Source: Sphingobium sp. TKS (lineage in GTDB: Bacteria > Pseudomonadota > Alphaproteobacteria > Sphingomonadales > Sphingomonadaceae). Taken from it: a stretch of DNA of 64,000 nt. The DNA is taken from positions 566,001 to 630,000 of the forward strand of contig NZ_CP005084.1 in assembly GCF_001563265.1 (NCBI RefSeq). Direction: 5' to 3'. The first letter of the stretch is position 1. The number at the start of each line of letters is the position of its first letter. Of the stretch, positions 9,493 to 18,539 are shown one piece after another. Position numbers and translations under genes: made by a program. The notes beneath the pieces were generated by a model. The model was not told where the DNA came from. It saw only the letters and a program-made list of their open reading frames with translations, and did no database searches.

Positions 9493-10155
9493 TCAGCTGC
9501 GGCCGGTCACCGGGATGCATGCGCCCGTGATCGCCCGGGCCGCATCCGAAATGAGGAAGGCCACGACGTCCGCCAGCGCATCGGGCGCGACCCAGCGATC
9601 GAAGTCGGCGTCGGGCATGTCGGCGCGATTGACGGGCGTGTCGATGATCGACGGCATCACCGCGTTCACGCGAACGCCGCGATCCATTTCCTCCGCCGCA
9701 AGGCTCTCCGTCAGCCGCATGACGCCGGCCTTGCTCGCCGCATAAGCCCCCATTCCCGACGCGGCCCGGATGGCGGCCTGCGCCGCCACGTTGACGATCA
9801 CGCCGCCACCCGACCGCAGAGCAGGCAGGATCGCGCGAATCGCGTTGACCGCGGACCGAAGGTTCATCCGGTAGAGCAGGTCCCAGCTGTCGACCGATCC
9901 ATCACCGACCGTTTCCCAGCGAAACCCGCCGGCAAGGTTCACCAGCCCCGTCACCCTGCCCGAGCTGGTAAGGGTCGTGAACGCCGCAGTCGTTGCCGCC
10001 ACATCGTTCAGGTCTATGCCGGTCAGCGACGTCGCCTGCCCTACATCTGGCACGGTCCCGGCAAGGTCGACCGCAGCCACTTCGTGGCCCTCAGCCGCGA
10101 GTTTGCGCAGCACGCTTTGACCCAGATGGCCTGCAGCCCCTGTTACGATGATCAT
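9493..10155 (-). CDS. Short-chain dehydrogenase/reductase (SDR)
   Basis: This protein of about 220 residues has a Rossmann fold: MIIVTGAAGHLGQSVL (cofactor-binding TGxxGxxG type), NLAGG in place of NNAG, and YAASKAGVMRL with the catalytic Tyr and Lys. I place the start at 10155, since GGAGGATA lies 8 bp upstream; the ATG two codons earlier is only about 2 bp from that SD. The protein is shorter than the typical 250 residues. It is divergent from the amidohydrolase and has its own palindrome copy about 90 bp upstream. Likely oxidises or reduces a pathway alcohol or ketone with NAD(P). Confidence 0.9.
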   Translation of the reverse strand: MIIVTGAAGHLGQSVLRKLAAEGHEVAAVDLAGTVPDVGQATSLTGIDLNDVAATTAAFTTLTSSGRVTGLVNLAGGFRWETVGDGSVDSWDLLYRMNLRSAVNAIRAILPALRSGGGVIVNVAAQAAIRAASGMGAYAASKAGVMRLTESLAAEEMDRGVRVNAVMPSIIDTPVNRADMPDADFDRWVAPDALADVVAFLISDAARAITGACIPVTGRS

Positions 10156-10241
10156 GAACATTATCCTCCCTGCGAGCGGCGGCGATGCGCGCCGATTTTC
10201 CCACGGTCCGCGCAGGCTTGATAGCGTGGCGGATCGGCATA

Positions 10242-10255
10242 TTAAGATATCTGTT
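10242..10255. promoter_or_regulatory. Operator-like palindrome AAG-ATAT-CTG
   Basis: AAGATATCTG at 10244-10253 in the 302-bp divergent region, about 90 bp from the SDR start. The inner 8 bp AGATATCT is a perfect palindrome. It appears to serve the minus-strand SDR, with a second copy at 10421 serving the amidohydrolase. Nothing else recognisable lies in this gap. Confidence 0.45.
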
Positions 10256-10420
10256 TATCGCCAACATCTGCTTCCCGCAAGCGATGCGGTGCAACCTTTA
10301 TACTTTGCTTCCGGCCTTATTGGCATGGTATTTTCCATTTTTAGGATGGGCGGTCGGCCGCCGGAACTGCGACCGACGCATTGTGTCGCTACCCGGCTTG
10401 TCTAGGGCCGAAAAACCATG

Positions 10421-10434
10421 TAGAGATACCTCTA
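10421..10434. promoter_or_regulatory. Operator-like palindrome TAGAG-ATAC-CTCTA
   Basis: Five-base arms TAGAG and CTCTA separated by ATAC, ending 24 bp before the amidohydrolase ATG. A protein bound here would block RNA polymerase clearance or translation start, as expected of a repressor site. One of the best copies of the shared motif. Confidence 0.55.
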
Positions 10435-10457
10435 TTGTAATTTGGAGAGGTAAGAGG

Positions 10458-11672
10458 ATGACGGATCTGAGTCGGATGCCGATTTTCGACATTGACACGC
10501 ATTATGCGGAGCCTGCGGATCTGTGGACGTCGCGGGCGCCAAGTAAATATCGGGACCGCGTGCTGCACGTGCGGGAGAATGAGCAGGAGAACCAGGCCTG
10601 GTTTCTGGGCAATCACGAGGTCGGGATGATCGGCCCTGCGGTGATTCGGCCGGACATGAGCAAGGAGCTGGCGACCTATACACTGCCGCGCTTTTCGGAG
10701 ATGTCCCGTTCGGCCACATATGCGGCGGAGCGGCTGGCGTTCATGGACAGCGTGGGCGTGGGCACGCAGATCCTCTATCCCAACATCATCGGCTTTGGCG
10801 CCCAGCGCCTGATGCAGGTGAGCGACGACATCGAACTGCGGCACTGGCACGTCACGGCCTATAATGACGCGCTGGTCGATCTGCAGCGCGAGGGCGAAGG
10901 GCGGCTCCTGCCGCAGGCGGCCCTGCCGCTGTGGGATATCGACGCCTCGGTGAAGGAGCTGGAGCGCATCCGCAAAATGGGGCTGACCGGGGTCGCCATG
11001 TCCGACAAGCCGGGCGACTTTGGCCAGGCGCTGCTCGCCTCGGACGAATGGGACCCCCTGTTCGCCGCCTGCCAGGATCTGGGCCTGCCGATCAATTTCC
11101 ATATCGGTTCGGGCGAATCCTTCGACGGCGACAAGGAGAAATGGTGGCTGCCCGACCGCACCTCGCGCCTGCCCGACCGCTCGCTCAACGGCCCGCTGGC
11201 GACCTTCACCGCCGTCTCAGGCTTCATGCAGATCGCGGTCGACGTGATGAACCTCATCCTCACTGGCGTGCTGGAGAAATTCCCCAGGCTCAACTTCGTC
11301 GTCGTCGAAAGCGGCGCCGGGTGGCTGCCCTTCCTCATCCAGGGCATCGAGCATAATTTCAAGGAAATGCTCTCGCCGGCACAACGCGCCCGCTTCAAGC
11401 GCGAGCCCAAGGAAATGTTCATGGACCAGATCTACACCTCATACTGGTTCGAGAACGCCAATTGCGTCGACAGCTTCATCCGCGAATTCGGCGACAACAA
11501 TTTGATGTTCGAAACCGACTTCCCGCACCCCTCCTCGCTCTATCCCGCCGTCCGCGAAAAGGCCGAGGAAACGCTGGGACACCACCCCGTCGAAACACAG
11601 CGCAAAATCCTCTACCAAAATGCCGAACGCGTCTACGGCATCAAGGTTGGTACCCCCAACTCCTCACATTGA
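10458..11672 (+). CDS. Amidohydrolase family 2 metal-dependent hydrolase/decarboxylase
   Basis: This 404-residue TIM-barrel protein belongs to the amidohydrolase_2 family (PF04909), which includes ACMSD-like decarboxylases and ring hydrolases. It shows the first metal motif DIDTHYAEP at residues 11-19, a metal His in INFHIGSGES, and the late acid/His motif FETDFPHPSS. It starts at ATG 10458 with GGAGAGG and AAGAGG upstream; the frame is open further 5' but enters the promoter region. A strong hairpin follows. It may cleave or decarboxylate a cyclic intermediate (inference). Only the superfamily is secure. Confidence 0.9.
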   Translation: MTDLSRMPIFDIDTHYAEPADLWTSRAPSKYRDRVLHVRENEQENQAWFLGNHEVGMIGPAVIRPDMSKELATYTLPRFSEMSRSATYAAERLAFMDSVGVGTQILYPNIIGFGAQRLMQVSDDIELRHWHVTAYNDALVDLQREGEGRLLPQAALPLWDIDASVKELERIRKMGLTGVAMSDKPGDFGQALLASDEWDPLFAACQDLGLPINFHIGSGESFDGDKEKWWLPDRTSRLPDRSLNGPLATFTAVSGFMQIAVDVMNLILTGVLEKFPRLNFVVVESGAGWLPFLIQGIEHNFKEMLSPAQRARFKREPKEMFMDQIYTSYWFENANCVDSFIREFGDNNLMFETDFPHPSSLYPAVREKAEETLGHHPVETQRKILYQNAERVYGIKVGTPNSSH

Positions 11673-11680
11673 CCGCCCAT

Positions 11681-11716
11681 CCAAATGGGACCGCTTGAAC
11701 CAGCGGTCCCATTTGG
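11681..11716 (+). terminator. Hairpin terminator after the amidohydrolase
   Basis: Perfect 15-bp inverted repeat (CCAAATGGGACCGCT at 11681-11695, complement at 11702-11716) with a 6-base loop, 8 bp after the stop codon. It is followed by GGCCGGTCTTT rather than a long T-run, so termination strength is uncertain. It separates this gene from the Old Yellow Enzyme gene. Confidence 0.6.
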
Positions 11717-11754
11717 CCGGTCTTTACGACAAGATATTATGAGAGAAGCCTGAG

Positions 11755-12897
11755 ATGAACCAACCAGTGGGCCATTCGCCCGCACCCTTGTTCGAGCCGG
11801 TACGGATCAATGGTCTGACTCTGGCCAATCGGATCGTCATGGCCCCCATGACTCGCCGGAAAAGCCCCGGCGGCATCCCCGGCGCCGACGTTGCCGCCTA
11901 TTACAGGCGTCGAGCCGAGGGCGAAGTCGGTCTCATCGTTACCGAGGGCACCTGGATTCCGCATGTGACCGCCGGCAATGGCGTTGACGCTCCGAATTTC
12001 TATGGGGAAGCAGCGCTCGCGGGTTGGCAGGGCGTGCTGGACGAGGTCCATGGCGCGGGCGGCAAGATCGTTCCGCAACTGTGGCACGTAGGTCAGACGC
12101 ACCTGCCGAGCGAAGAGGCGCTCTATCAGCATCCGGCTGCCTATGATGAGCGTCTGGCCGGGCCTTCGGGAATGGTGGGCGTGATCGGCCACATGCCGAA
12201 GAAGCTCGCCAAGCCCGCCGGCAAGAAGACGATCGACGAGATCATCGATGCCTATGCAACCGCCGCGCAGACCGCGTTCAGCATGGGCTTCGACGGCATC
12301 GAACTCCACGGGGCGCACGGCTATATCTTCGACCAGTTCAATTGGTCGGTGACGAACCTGCGGACCGATGAATATGGCGGCGACATCGGCAAGCGCGCTC
12401 GCTTCGCATGCGACGCGGTGCGTGAAATCCGGCGCCGGACCAGTCCCGATTTTCCGATCATCATGCGCATCTCCCAGTGGAAGATTCATGACTATCAGGC
12501 CAGGCTGGCCGAAACGCCCCAGGATCTTGGCGCGCTGCTCGAGCCGATGGCCGAGGCCGGCGTCGACGCCTTCCACTGCTCGCAGCGGCGGTTCTGGGAA
12601 ACCGAGTTCGATTCACATCTGAACCTGGCGGGCTGGGCCAAGAAATTGACGGGCAAGCCGAGCATTTCTGTCGGTTCGGTCAGTCTCGAAGTCGATTTCC
12701 TCACCACGCATGCCGGCAAGGAGAGCGGCGTGGCCAGCATCGAGCGCCTGATCGAGATGATCGAACGCGGCGACTTCGACATGATCGCGGTCGGCCGCGC
12801 GCTGCTGGTCGATCCGAACTGGGCGCACAAGGTCCGGCTCGGTCAGCTGGACGCGATCCTGCCCTATGAACCGGGTGCGATGAATGAATTGACCTGA
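11755..12897 (+). CDS. NADH:flavin oxidoreductase, Old Yellow Enzyme family
   Basis: This 380-residue FMN-binding TIM barrel reduces activated C=C bonds of enones or similar compounds. Motifs are LANRIVMAPMTR near residue 25, LWHVGQ, the substrate-anchoring HGAHGYIFDQF near residue 185, and the phosphate-binding end SVGSVSLE with FDMIAVGRALLVDPNW. It starts with ATG; GAGAGAAGCCTGAG stands just before it. It converges with the tannase-like gene, leaving 16 bp between stops. Its presence suggests that the pathway passes through an alpha,beta-unsaturated carbonyl compound. Confidence 0.93.
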   Translation: MNQPVGHSPAPLFEPVRINGLTLANRIVMAPMTRRKSPGGIPGADVAAYYRRRAEGEVGLIVTEGTWIPHVTAGNGVDAPNFYGEAALAGWQGVLDEVHGAGGKIVPQLWHVGQTHLPSEEALYQHPAAYDERLAGPSGMVGVIGHMPKKLAKPAGKKTIDEIIDAYATAAQTAFSMGFDGIELHGAHGYIFDQFNWSVTNLRTDEYGGDIGKRARFACDAVREIRRRTSPDFPIIMRISQWKIHDYQARLAETPQDLGALLEPMAEAGVDAFHCSQRRFWETEFDSHLNLAGWAKKLTGKPSISVGSVSLEVDFLTTHAGKESGVASIERLIEMIERGDFDMIAVGRALLVDPNWAHKVRLGQLDAILPYEPGAMNELT

Positions 12898-12913
12898 GCG
12901 GCGCCGCCGCCGC

Positions 12914-14635
12914 TCATTCGTCAGACAGGCCTGCGGCGCGGCCGGACGAACCGACCTTCAAGGCTCGGCGGTCGTTCGCGTCGCAGCGCCAGTTCTCCGC
13001 CTTGTCGACGTCACCCGCCCCGATGTAGCGAGCCATCGCCGGATAGGGACAAACGGGCATGGTCCGCCTGACGGGCTTCATCGGATCATCATCCGCATAT
13101 TTGGTCGCGATTATCTGCTGGGGCGCGATACCCCGTTCCACCCAATCTTCCAGAACCGGCATGGGATCGAAGCTGTTGGGGCCTGCTCCGCCCATGCAAT
13201 GCTGCATGTCAGGCACCATGAACAGGCGCGCGTTGCGCATCGCCGCCTGCGTTCCGCCAGCCGATCGGTGCATCCGGCGATAGGTCCGGATCGTGGCATA
13301 GGGATTCAGCACATGGTCGCTATAGCCATGATAGATCAGCAATTTGCGATCCTTGGCAAAGAATTTCGCCATATTGTCCGGCGCCACTACACCGGCTGTC
13401 CATCGTTCAATCGACAGCCGCCTCGCCTTCGCGGTGACGAGGCCTTTTCGGGTGAGCACCTCGGACCCCAGCACGTCCATATCCGGTCGCCGGAAAGTCA
13501 TGTTGGCGACAGAGCCATAGCCCACGATCCAGCCAAGCGGCCCTTTCATCAGACTGCCCCAGGGCTGGCCCGAGGCCGTACGCGGCGGCATGTCGGAAGC
13601 CGAGACTCTCAGCCCCATCATGCTGGGTGCGCCGGGATAGACGTTGCCGCGATAGCCAAGCCCGCCCAGAGGTTCACCATAGGCCAGGAAGCGCCCCTCC
13701 CCGTCACGCTGGACCGAGAGATAGGATTGGAGGGTTCTCGCCTGGTCAGCGCTGAGAATCCGCCGGGCCACAAGCGTATCGACGTCGAAATTGCAGGCGG
13801 CCGGATTCTGGACGAGACCATCGGCCACGCCGTCTGCGGCGTCGCACTGGCGCGTCACTTCTGCGTCAATCTCGGGCAATCTTTCGAGCGGGATGGGCGA
13901 TCGCAAGAGGAGGTTTACGGTCGCGACCGCCGATACGCCGCGCAGCGGGTCGGTCGATGGGTTGCCCGCGATGAAGCCGTCATAATCCTCCGGATGGCGT
14001 TCCGCCTCGATCAGCGCTTCGCGGCCTCCGCCGGAACAGCCTGCGAAATAGGCCCGGTCGATCGCCTTTCCATAATAGCGGGCTATCAGCGGCCGCACGG
14101 CAGCATTGACGGCCGATCTGGCGCGATAGAAATAGTCGGCCAGCGCGGCTTCGGCCGGCTTGCCGTCGGCGTCCACCGCCCAACTGGTGTCGAATGGCGG
14201 CAGCAGCGCCTCGGGACTGCCGACATGCCCTGAGTCCGTGCCGATGATGGCATAGCCGCGGCCCAGTTGGCGCTCGTCCAACGGCGGCAAAAACCCATCA
14301 AAGCCCCCTCCGCCCTGGAACAGCAGCTTGCCGGTCCAGTCGTCCGGCAGGTTGAGCATGAAGGCGGCCCTGCCAGGAGGGGCGTGACCACCGGACGTTG
14401 TGACGTCTCCTTCGACGCGGCAATATTCTTTTCCCGCAGCTGTCCGCACGCGGCGCGCAGATGCGATCGAGAGGTTCGGAGCTGCGAACGCTGAAGCGGC
14501 ACAACCTTCAGGACGAACCGGTTGGTCTGGAGGAGAGGCGGCGGGTGTCGCCGCATGATAGCCAGCGGCGGTCGCGACCGCGCCCATGCCAAGCGCGACC
14601 AGATAGCGCGAAACACGGTTCGACCGTCGTTTCAT
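12914..14635 (-). CDS. Tannase/feruloyl esterase family protein, exported
   Basis: This protein of about 573 residues has a positively charged start (MKRRSNRVSRYL), a hydrophobic segment (ALGMGAVATAAGYHAA) and hence a probable signal peptide or lipid-free anchor. The family signature is FAGCSGGGREALIEAERHPEDYDG, with the nucleophilic Ser in GCSGGG. The C-terminal part has MVPDMQHCMGGAGPNSFD, containing the catalytic His. It starts at 14635 because AGAGGAAAG lies 4 bp upstream; a start five codons earlier is weaker. The family hydrolyses esters of phenolic acids in the periplasm or outside the cell. It may release an acid used by the pathway. Confidence 0.9.
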   Translation of the reverse strand: MKRRSNRVSRYLVALGMGAVATAAGYHAATPAASPPDQPVRPEGCAASAFAAPNLSIASARRVRTAAGKEYCRVEGDVTTSGGHAPPGRAAFMLNLPDDWTGKLLFQGGGGFDGFLPPLDERQLGRGYAIIGTDSGHVGSPEALLPPFDTSWAVDADGKPAEAALADYFYRARSAVNAAVRPLIARYYGKAIDRAYFAGCSGGGREALIEAERHPEDYDGFIAGNPSTDPLRGVSAVATVNLLLRSPIPLERLPEIDAEVTRQCDAADGVADGLVQNPAACNFDVDTLVARRILSADQARTLQSYLSVQRDGEGRFLAYGEPLGGLGYRGNVYPGAPSMMGLRVSASDMPPRTASGQPWGSLMKGPLGWIVGYGSVANMTFRRPDMDVLGSEVLTRKGLVTAKARRLSIERWTAGVVAPDNMAKFFAKDRKLLIYHGYSDHVLNPYATIRTYRRMHRSAGGTQAAMRNARLFMVPDMQHCMGGAGPNSFDPMPVLEDWVERGIAPQQIIATKYADDDPMKPVRRTMPVCPYPAMARYIGAGDVDKAENWRCDANDRRALKVGSSGRAAGLSDE

Positions 14636-14684
14636 GATCTTTCCTCTCATTCGAAGCCGCGTCCGGACGTCTGACGGTCGCGGG

Positions 14685-15134
14685 TCAGCGATATGGCGTG
14701 ATGGTCAAACAGGTCCGTTCCAGACGGGTCTCGGCTATCAGCCAGCGACCGCCCTGCCGCAGATATCGATCATGATAATGGCCGAAACCGTGGAGCGAAC
14801 GATCGGGCCACTCGATCTGGTCTTCCATAGCCCAGATGCCCCGCGCCTCGTCGGCCGAAAGCAGCATGATCTGGGGGTTCAAGCCCAAATGCATGGAAGT
14901 CGCGTCGGCCAGTCCCCTGCGGATCCAGTCAATGATGGCATAGGGGCCGCTAACGCTGGGCGGCCGCCCGGTATCGGCGGTGCCGGCCGGATGGAGCGAG
15001 GCGTCGGGCGTAAACAGGGTTGCGAGGATATCCCAGTCCTTGGTGTCAACACACTGCAGATAGCGCGCCTTGAGCATCCGGATCTCGTCCAGCGCCGCCC
15101 CATCATCCTGTTTCATCGGCGGTTTGTCGCTCAT
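14685..15134 (-). CDS. NTF2-like/SnoaL_4 family protein
   Basis: This 149-residue protein has the cone-fold features of the nuclear transport factor 2 superfamily: the N-terminal helix IRMLKARYLQCVDTKDWDILATLFTPDASL, a middle segment MHLGLNPQIMLLSADEARGIWAMED, and the end GHYHDRYLRQGGRWLIAETRLERT. Relatives include the small subunit-like SnoaL_4 proteins, isomerases and dehydratases. It starts at MSDKPPMKQ; the longer open frame is rejected as arginine-rich antisense-like sequence. It lies between the tannase and an enoyl-CoA hydratase on the same strand. Function unknown; a small isomerase or dehydratase is plausible. Confidence 0.85.
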   Translation of the reverse strand: MSDKPPMKQDDGAALDEIRMLKARYLQCVDTKDWDILATLFTPDASLHPAGTADTGRPPSVSGPYAIIDWIRRGLADATSMHLGLNPQIMLLSADEARGIWAMEDQIEWPDRSLHGFGHYHDRYLRQGGRWLIAETRLERTCLTITPYR

Positions 15135-15165
15135 CGTCCGAATGCCGTTCCTTTGCGACCGCCGG

Positions 15166-15951
15166 TCAGACGGTCCACACCGGAGAACGTTTCTCGGCAA
15201 AGGCCTTGGGCCCCTCCAGCGCATCGGGATGAGCGCGGTGGCGGATCAGAATGTCAAAGCCGTTCTCATAGGCTTGCGCCAACGGCATTTCCAACGAGTC
15301 CCAGATTGCCTTCAGCGATTTCTGGACCGCGGCGGGTGAAACGGCGGCCACAATTCTTGCCAATTCCATCGCCCGCGGCATCAACTGATCGGCTGGGACT
15401 ACCTCGGACACCATGCTCGTGGCGAGCGCCTGTTGGGCGTTCAACCGTTCGGCCTTGCCCAAGATCGCCAGGCGCAACACGGCCGAAAGCGGCATGCGGC
15501 GCATCAGGCCGATGGGTTCCAGGGCGGTGACCTGCCCGACATCGACATGGGTATCGACGAAACTGGCCGCCTCGCTTGCGATCACGATGTCGCTGTCAGC
15601 GATGAAATGCAATCCGGCCCCGGCGCAAACGCCGTTCACCGCGCAAATCGTCGGTTTGAAGATGCCAGCCTGCCGGTTGGTGAACTTCGGCACGACGAAA
15701 GTCGATGGATCGGGCGGCGCTTCGGCGCTGTCGCGCAGGCCGCCCATGTCGGCCCCCGAACAGAAACCGCGCCCGGCACCGGTTATGATGATGACGCGGA
15801 CGTCGGGGGCCTCTCCAGCGGCGTGTAGTTCAGCCTCCAGAGCATGCTGCATATCGCGATTGAGCGCATTGAGCCTGTCCGGCCGGTTGAGCGTGAGTTT
15901 GAGAATGGAGCCTTCGCGCTCCACCAGCAAAGCATCGGTCGAATCGGCCAT
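15166..15951 (-). CDS. Enoyl-CoA hydratase/isomerase family protein
   Basis: This 261-residue crotonase-fold protein has the oxyanion-hole segments GRGFCSGADMGGL (about residue 62) and VNGVCAGAGLHFIADSDIVIAS (about residue 105). The usual second catalytic Glu region reads SFVDTHVDVGQVTALEP, so a standard hydratase Glu pair is not evident and an isomerase, hydrolase or C-C cleaving activity is possible. GGAG is 6 bp upstream of ATG. It heads a minus-strand run (hydratase, NTF2-like, tannase) and is divergent from an aldehyde dehydrogenase, with a palindrome copy about 90 bp upstream. Confidence 0.9.
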   Translation of the reverse strand: MADSTDALLVEREGSILKLTLNRPDRLNALNRDMQHALEAELHAAGEAPDVRVIIITGAGRGFCSGADMGGLRDSAEAPPDPSTFVVPKFTNRQAGIFKPTICAVNGVCAGAGLHFIADSDIVIASEAASFVDTHVDVGQVTALEPIGLMRRMPLSAVLRLAILGKAERLNAQQALATSMVSEVVPADQLMPRAMELARIVAAVSPAAVQKSLKAIWDSLEMPLAQAYENGFDILIRHRAHPDALEGPKAFAEKRSPVWTV

Positions 15952-16038
15952 CCTGCACTCCGGTTCACATCTGTCGGGCTAGCGGCATGCGTTGCCAGCC
16001 CCCTTGCCTTATTGATCATAATCTCTTCCGGATCAATA

Positions 16039-16056
16039 ATAAAGATATCGCTTTTT
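16039..16056. promoter_or_regulatory. Operator-like site AAG-ATAT-CGC
   Basis: AAAG-ATAT-CGCTTTTT at 16041-16056, with A-rich and T-rich outer arms as in the best copy at 35.4 kb. It lies about 90 bp from the start of the minus-strand enoyl-CoA hydratase, inside the 294-bp divergent region. Confidence 0.45.
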
Positions 16057-16145
16057 GCATCTCTCTTTCGCCGCCATATCGAAATTCGGCAATTTTCTTC
16101 GCACACGTGTGGACAGCCAGGTCAATTTTGATCTGTAGCAGCCAA

Positions 16146-16160
16146 TTAAGATTACTCTAT
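16146..16160. promoter_or_regulatory. Operator-like site AAG-ATTA-CTC
   Basis: AAG-ATTA-CTCTATT lies about 90 bp before the aldehyde dehydrogenase ATG. It is a second copy in this divergent region, oriented to serve the plus-strand operon. One spacer base departs from the consensus. Confidence 0.4.
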
Positions 16161-16245
16161 TGCACTATTTGGCGCATGACTTTAAGACGAGACGAAGGTC
16201 TGGACAGCATCCAGCATGTTTCGAGTGGCAGGAGGCCAAAAGCAC

Positions 16246-17676
16246 ATGTCGAACGCCATGAAATTCTATATCGGCGGCCGTTGGATTGGCCCCCAGGCAG
16301 ACAGTCGCACCGTCCCGGTCGTCAATCCGGCGACGGGGGAAGCCGTCGAAGAACTGGTCCTTGGCAGCGAGGCGGATGTCGATCTGGCCGTGTCTGCGGC
16401 GCGCAAGGCATTTGCATCCTATTCGGTGACGCCGGTGGCGGAGCGCATCGCCCTCATCGAGCGCATCCTGGCAATCTACAACCGCCGTGCCGCCGATCTC
16501 GCTGCTGCGGTCAGGCGGGAAATGGGCGCGCCGGACTGGCTTGCCGCCGGTGCGCAAGTCCCCTCGGGAGCGGCTCATCTCGCCGAAGTGATACGATATG
16601 GCCGCAATTTCGCCTTCGAGGAACGCATCCACGAAGGCGGGATGGTCCTGAAGGAGCCGATCGGCGTCTGCGGCCTCATCACGCCCTGGAACTGGCCGCT
16701 CAATCAGGTGACCTGCAAGATCGGGCCGGCGCTGCTGGCCGGTTGCACCATGATCCTCAAGCCCTCCCAACTCGCGCCGTTGAGCGCCCTCATCCTAGCG
16801 GAAATCATCGATGAAGCGGGGGCGCCGCCGGGTGTGTTCAACCTGGTGAATGGCGATGGGCGACGGGTCGGCGACCATATGGCGCGCCATCCCGACATCG
16901 ACATGATCTCCTTCACCGGCTCCACGGCGGGAGGCGTCGCCGTTGCGGAAGCCGCGGCCGGCACGATCAAGCGCGTCGCCCAGGAACTGGGCGGCAAGTC
17001 GCCGAACATCATCCTCGACGATGCGGATCTCGCCAAATCGGTTCGCAACGGCGTCATCCAGTTGATGGTCAACTCCGGCCAGAGCTGCAATTCGCCCTCA
17101 CGCCTGCTTGTCCCCCGCGCACTGCACGACCAAGCGCGCGAAATTGCCGTTGCGACGGCCAACGCGATCAAGGTGATGACGCCGGAGGACGCCGAGCGCG
17201 GCGCAATGGGTCCGCTCGCCAACGCGTCTCATTTCCACAAGGTCGCTGAACTCATCGAGGCCGGAGTGGCGGAGGGATGCGATCTGGCGGCGGGCGGCGG
17301 ACGGCCGGAGGGGCTTGAAATGGGCTTCTACCTTCGACCGACCATTTTCGCCAATATGGACAATGATGCCCTGCTGTCGCGGGAGGAAATCTTCGGCCCG
17401 GTCCTCGTCATGATTCCCTTTGACGATGATGACGACGCCGTCCGCATCGCCAACGATACGCCCTACGGACTGGCCGCCTATGTCCAGTCGGGCGATCTCG
17501 ACAGGGCAAAGGCCGTCGCCCGGCGCCTGCGCGCCGGATCGGTGTCCCTGTGCGGCGCGCCCGCCGATTTTTCCCTGCCTTTCGGCGGCTACAAACGATC
17601 GGGCAATGGCCGCGAATGGGGCATTTTCGGGGTCGAGGATTATCTCGAGGTGAAGGGCGTCGCCGGCTGGAAATAA
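16246..17676 (+). CDS. Aldehyde dehydrogenase (NAD(P)-dependent)
   Basis: This 476-residue protein has all family motifs: ITPWNWPL (substrate/cofactor cleft), general base Glu247 in QELGGKSPN, nucleophile Cys281 in NSGQSC, and EEIFGPVLVMIPF near the C-terminus. It starts at ATG 16246, where GGAGG stands about 11 bp upstream. It oxidises an aldehyde to an acid. It opens a plus-strand run with an enoyl-CoA hydratase (57-bp gap) and an SDR (20-bp gap). The motifs do not tell a free-acid enzyme from a CoA-acylating one with certainty, but the retained Glu favours the hydrolytic type. Confidence 0.94.
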   Translation: MSNAMKFYIGGRWIGPQADSRTVPVVNPATGEAVEELVLGSEADVDLAVSAARKAFASYSVTPVAERIALIERILAIYNRRAADLAAAVRREMGAPDWLAAGAQVPSGAAHLAEVIRYGRNFAFEERIHEGGMVLKEPIGVCGLITPWNWPLNQVTCKIGPALLAGCTMILKPSQLAPLSALILAEIIDEAGAPPGVFNLVNGDGRRVGDHMARHPDIDMISFTGSTAGGVAVAEAAAGTIKRVAQELGGKSPNIILDDADLAKSVRNGVIQLMVNSGQSCNSPSRLLVPRALHDQAREIAVATANAIKVMTPEDAERGAMGPLANASHFHKVAELIEAGVAEGCDLAAGGGRPEGLEMGFYLRPTIFANMDNDALLSREEIFGPVLVMIPFDDDDDAVRIANDTPYGLAAYVQSGDLDRAKAVARRLRAGSVSLCGAPADFSLPFGGYKRSGNGREWGIFGVEDYLEVKGVAGWK

Positions 17677-17733
17677 CCGCCGCTCGGCGCGCCGTCTGGT
17701 TTCCCATTTATATTTATCGAAGAGGATGGAATT

Positions 17734-18519
17734 TTGCAGGACATCGAAACCGAGATCAAGGACGGCATCTGCTGGATCTGGCTCAATCGTCCGGAAGTAA
17801 GCAACGCCGCGCGCGTCCAGACGGTGCGCGAGATGTGCGGGGTGCTGGACGCCGCAGAGGCGAATCCGGAGGTGCGGGCACTGGTGTTGAGCCATCGCCA
17901 CAATCACTTCCTTGCCGGGGCCGATTTCGGCCTGCTCCAGGAACTCAAAAACTACACGCCCGTCCAGGTTCGCGATGAAATTTACGCGCATTTCCAGGGC
18001 GTGGCGAAACGATTGCATCTGTTCAGCAAGCCCACCGTCGCCGCTCTTCGCGGCGCGGCGATCACGGTGGGATGCGAACTGACACTGGCGTGCGACTTCC
18101 GTCTGGTCACCGGATCGGCGGTCTTCCATGAAAACTGGCTCCGCATGGGTCTGCTGGCGCCGCTGGGCGGCATGAAGGCGCTGGCCGCCCTCATCGGCTA
18201 TGGCCGGGCGAAGGAGATGATGCTGTTGAGCAAGCCGGTCGGCGGTGCCGAGGCTGTCGAGATCGGCCTCGCCACACGGCTTCTGGAGGATGATGGCTTC
18301 GAAGATTCGGTCCAGGCCTTCGCGCTGGAACTCGCAGCCAAACCCCCTCTGGCTTATGCGGCCGCCAAGGACGGGCTGCGTCGCGGGCTGGAGACGAGCT
18401 TCGATGAGGGATGGGCTCTCAATCTGCTCGCGCAGAATGTCCTTATCGGATCCTCCGATTATCGCGAGGGGCTGAGCGCCGCGCTCGAACGGCGCGATCC
18501 CACGTTCACCGGCAACTGA
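17734..18519 (+). CDS. Enoyl-CoA hydratase/isomerase family protein (TTG start)
   Basis: This 261-residue crotonase-fold protein has FLAGADFGLLQEL (first oxyanion-hole segment), LRGAAITVGCELTLACDFRLV (second), and FHENWLRMGLLAPLGG, which supplies a Glu near the canonical position. No in-frame ATG fits; TTG 17734 with AGAGGATGG upstream is the best start. The ATG at 17726 is out of frame. It is the middle gene of the aldehyde dehydrogenase-hydratase-SDR run. It probably hydrates or isomerises an enoyl-CoA of the pathway. Confidence 0.9.
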   Translation: MQDIETEIKDGICWIWLNRPEVSNAARVQTVREMCGVLDAAEANPEVRALVLSHRHNHFLAGADFGLLQELKNYTPVQVRDEIYAHFQGVAKRLHLFSKPTVAALRGAAITVGCELTLACDFRLVTGSAVFHENWLRMGLLAPLGGMKALAALIGYGRAKEMMLLSKPVGGAEAVEIGLATRLLEDDGFEDSVQAFALELAAKPPLAYAAAKDGLRRGLETSFDEGWALNLLAQNVLIGSSDYREGLSAALERRDPTFTGN

Positions 18520-18539
18520 TCGGACAAGGAATACGCAAG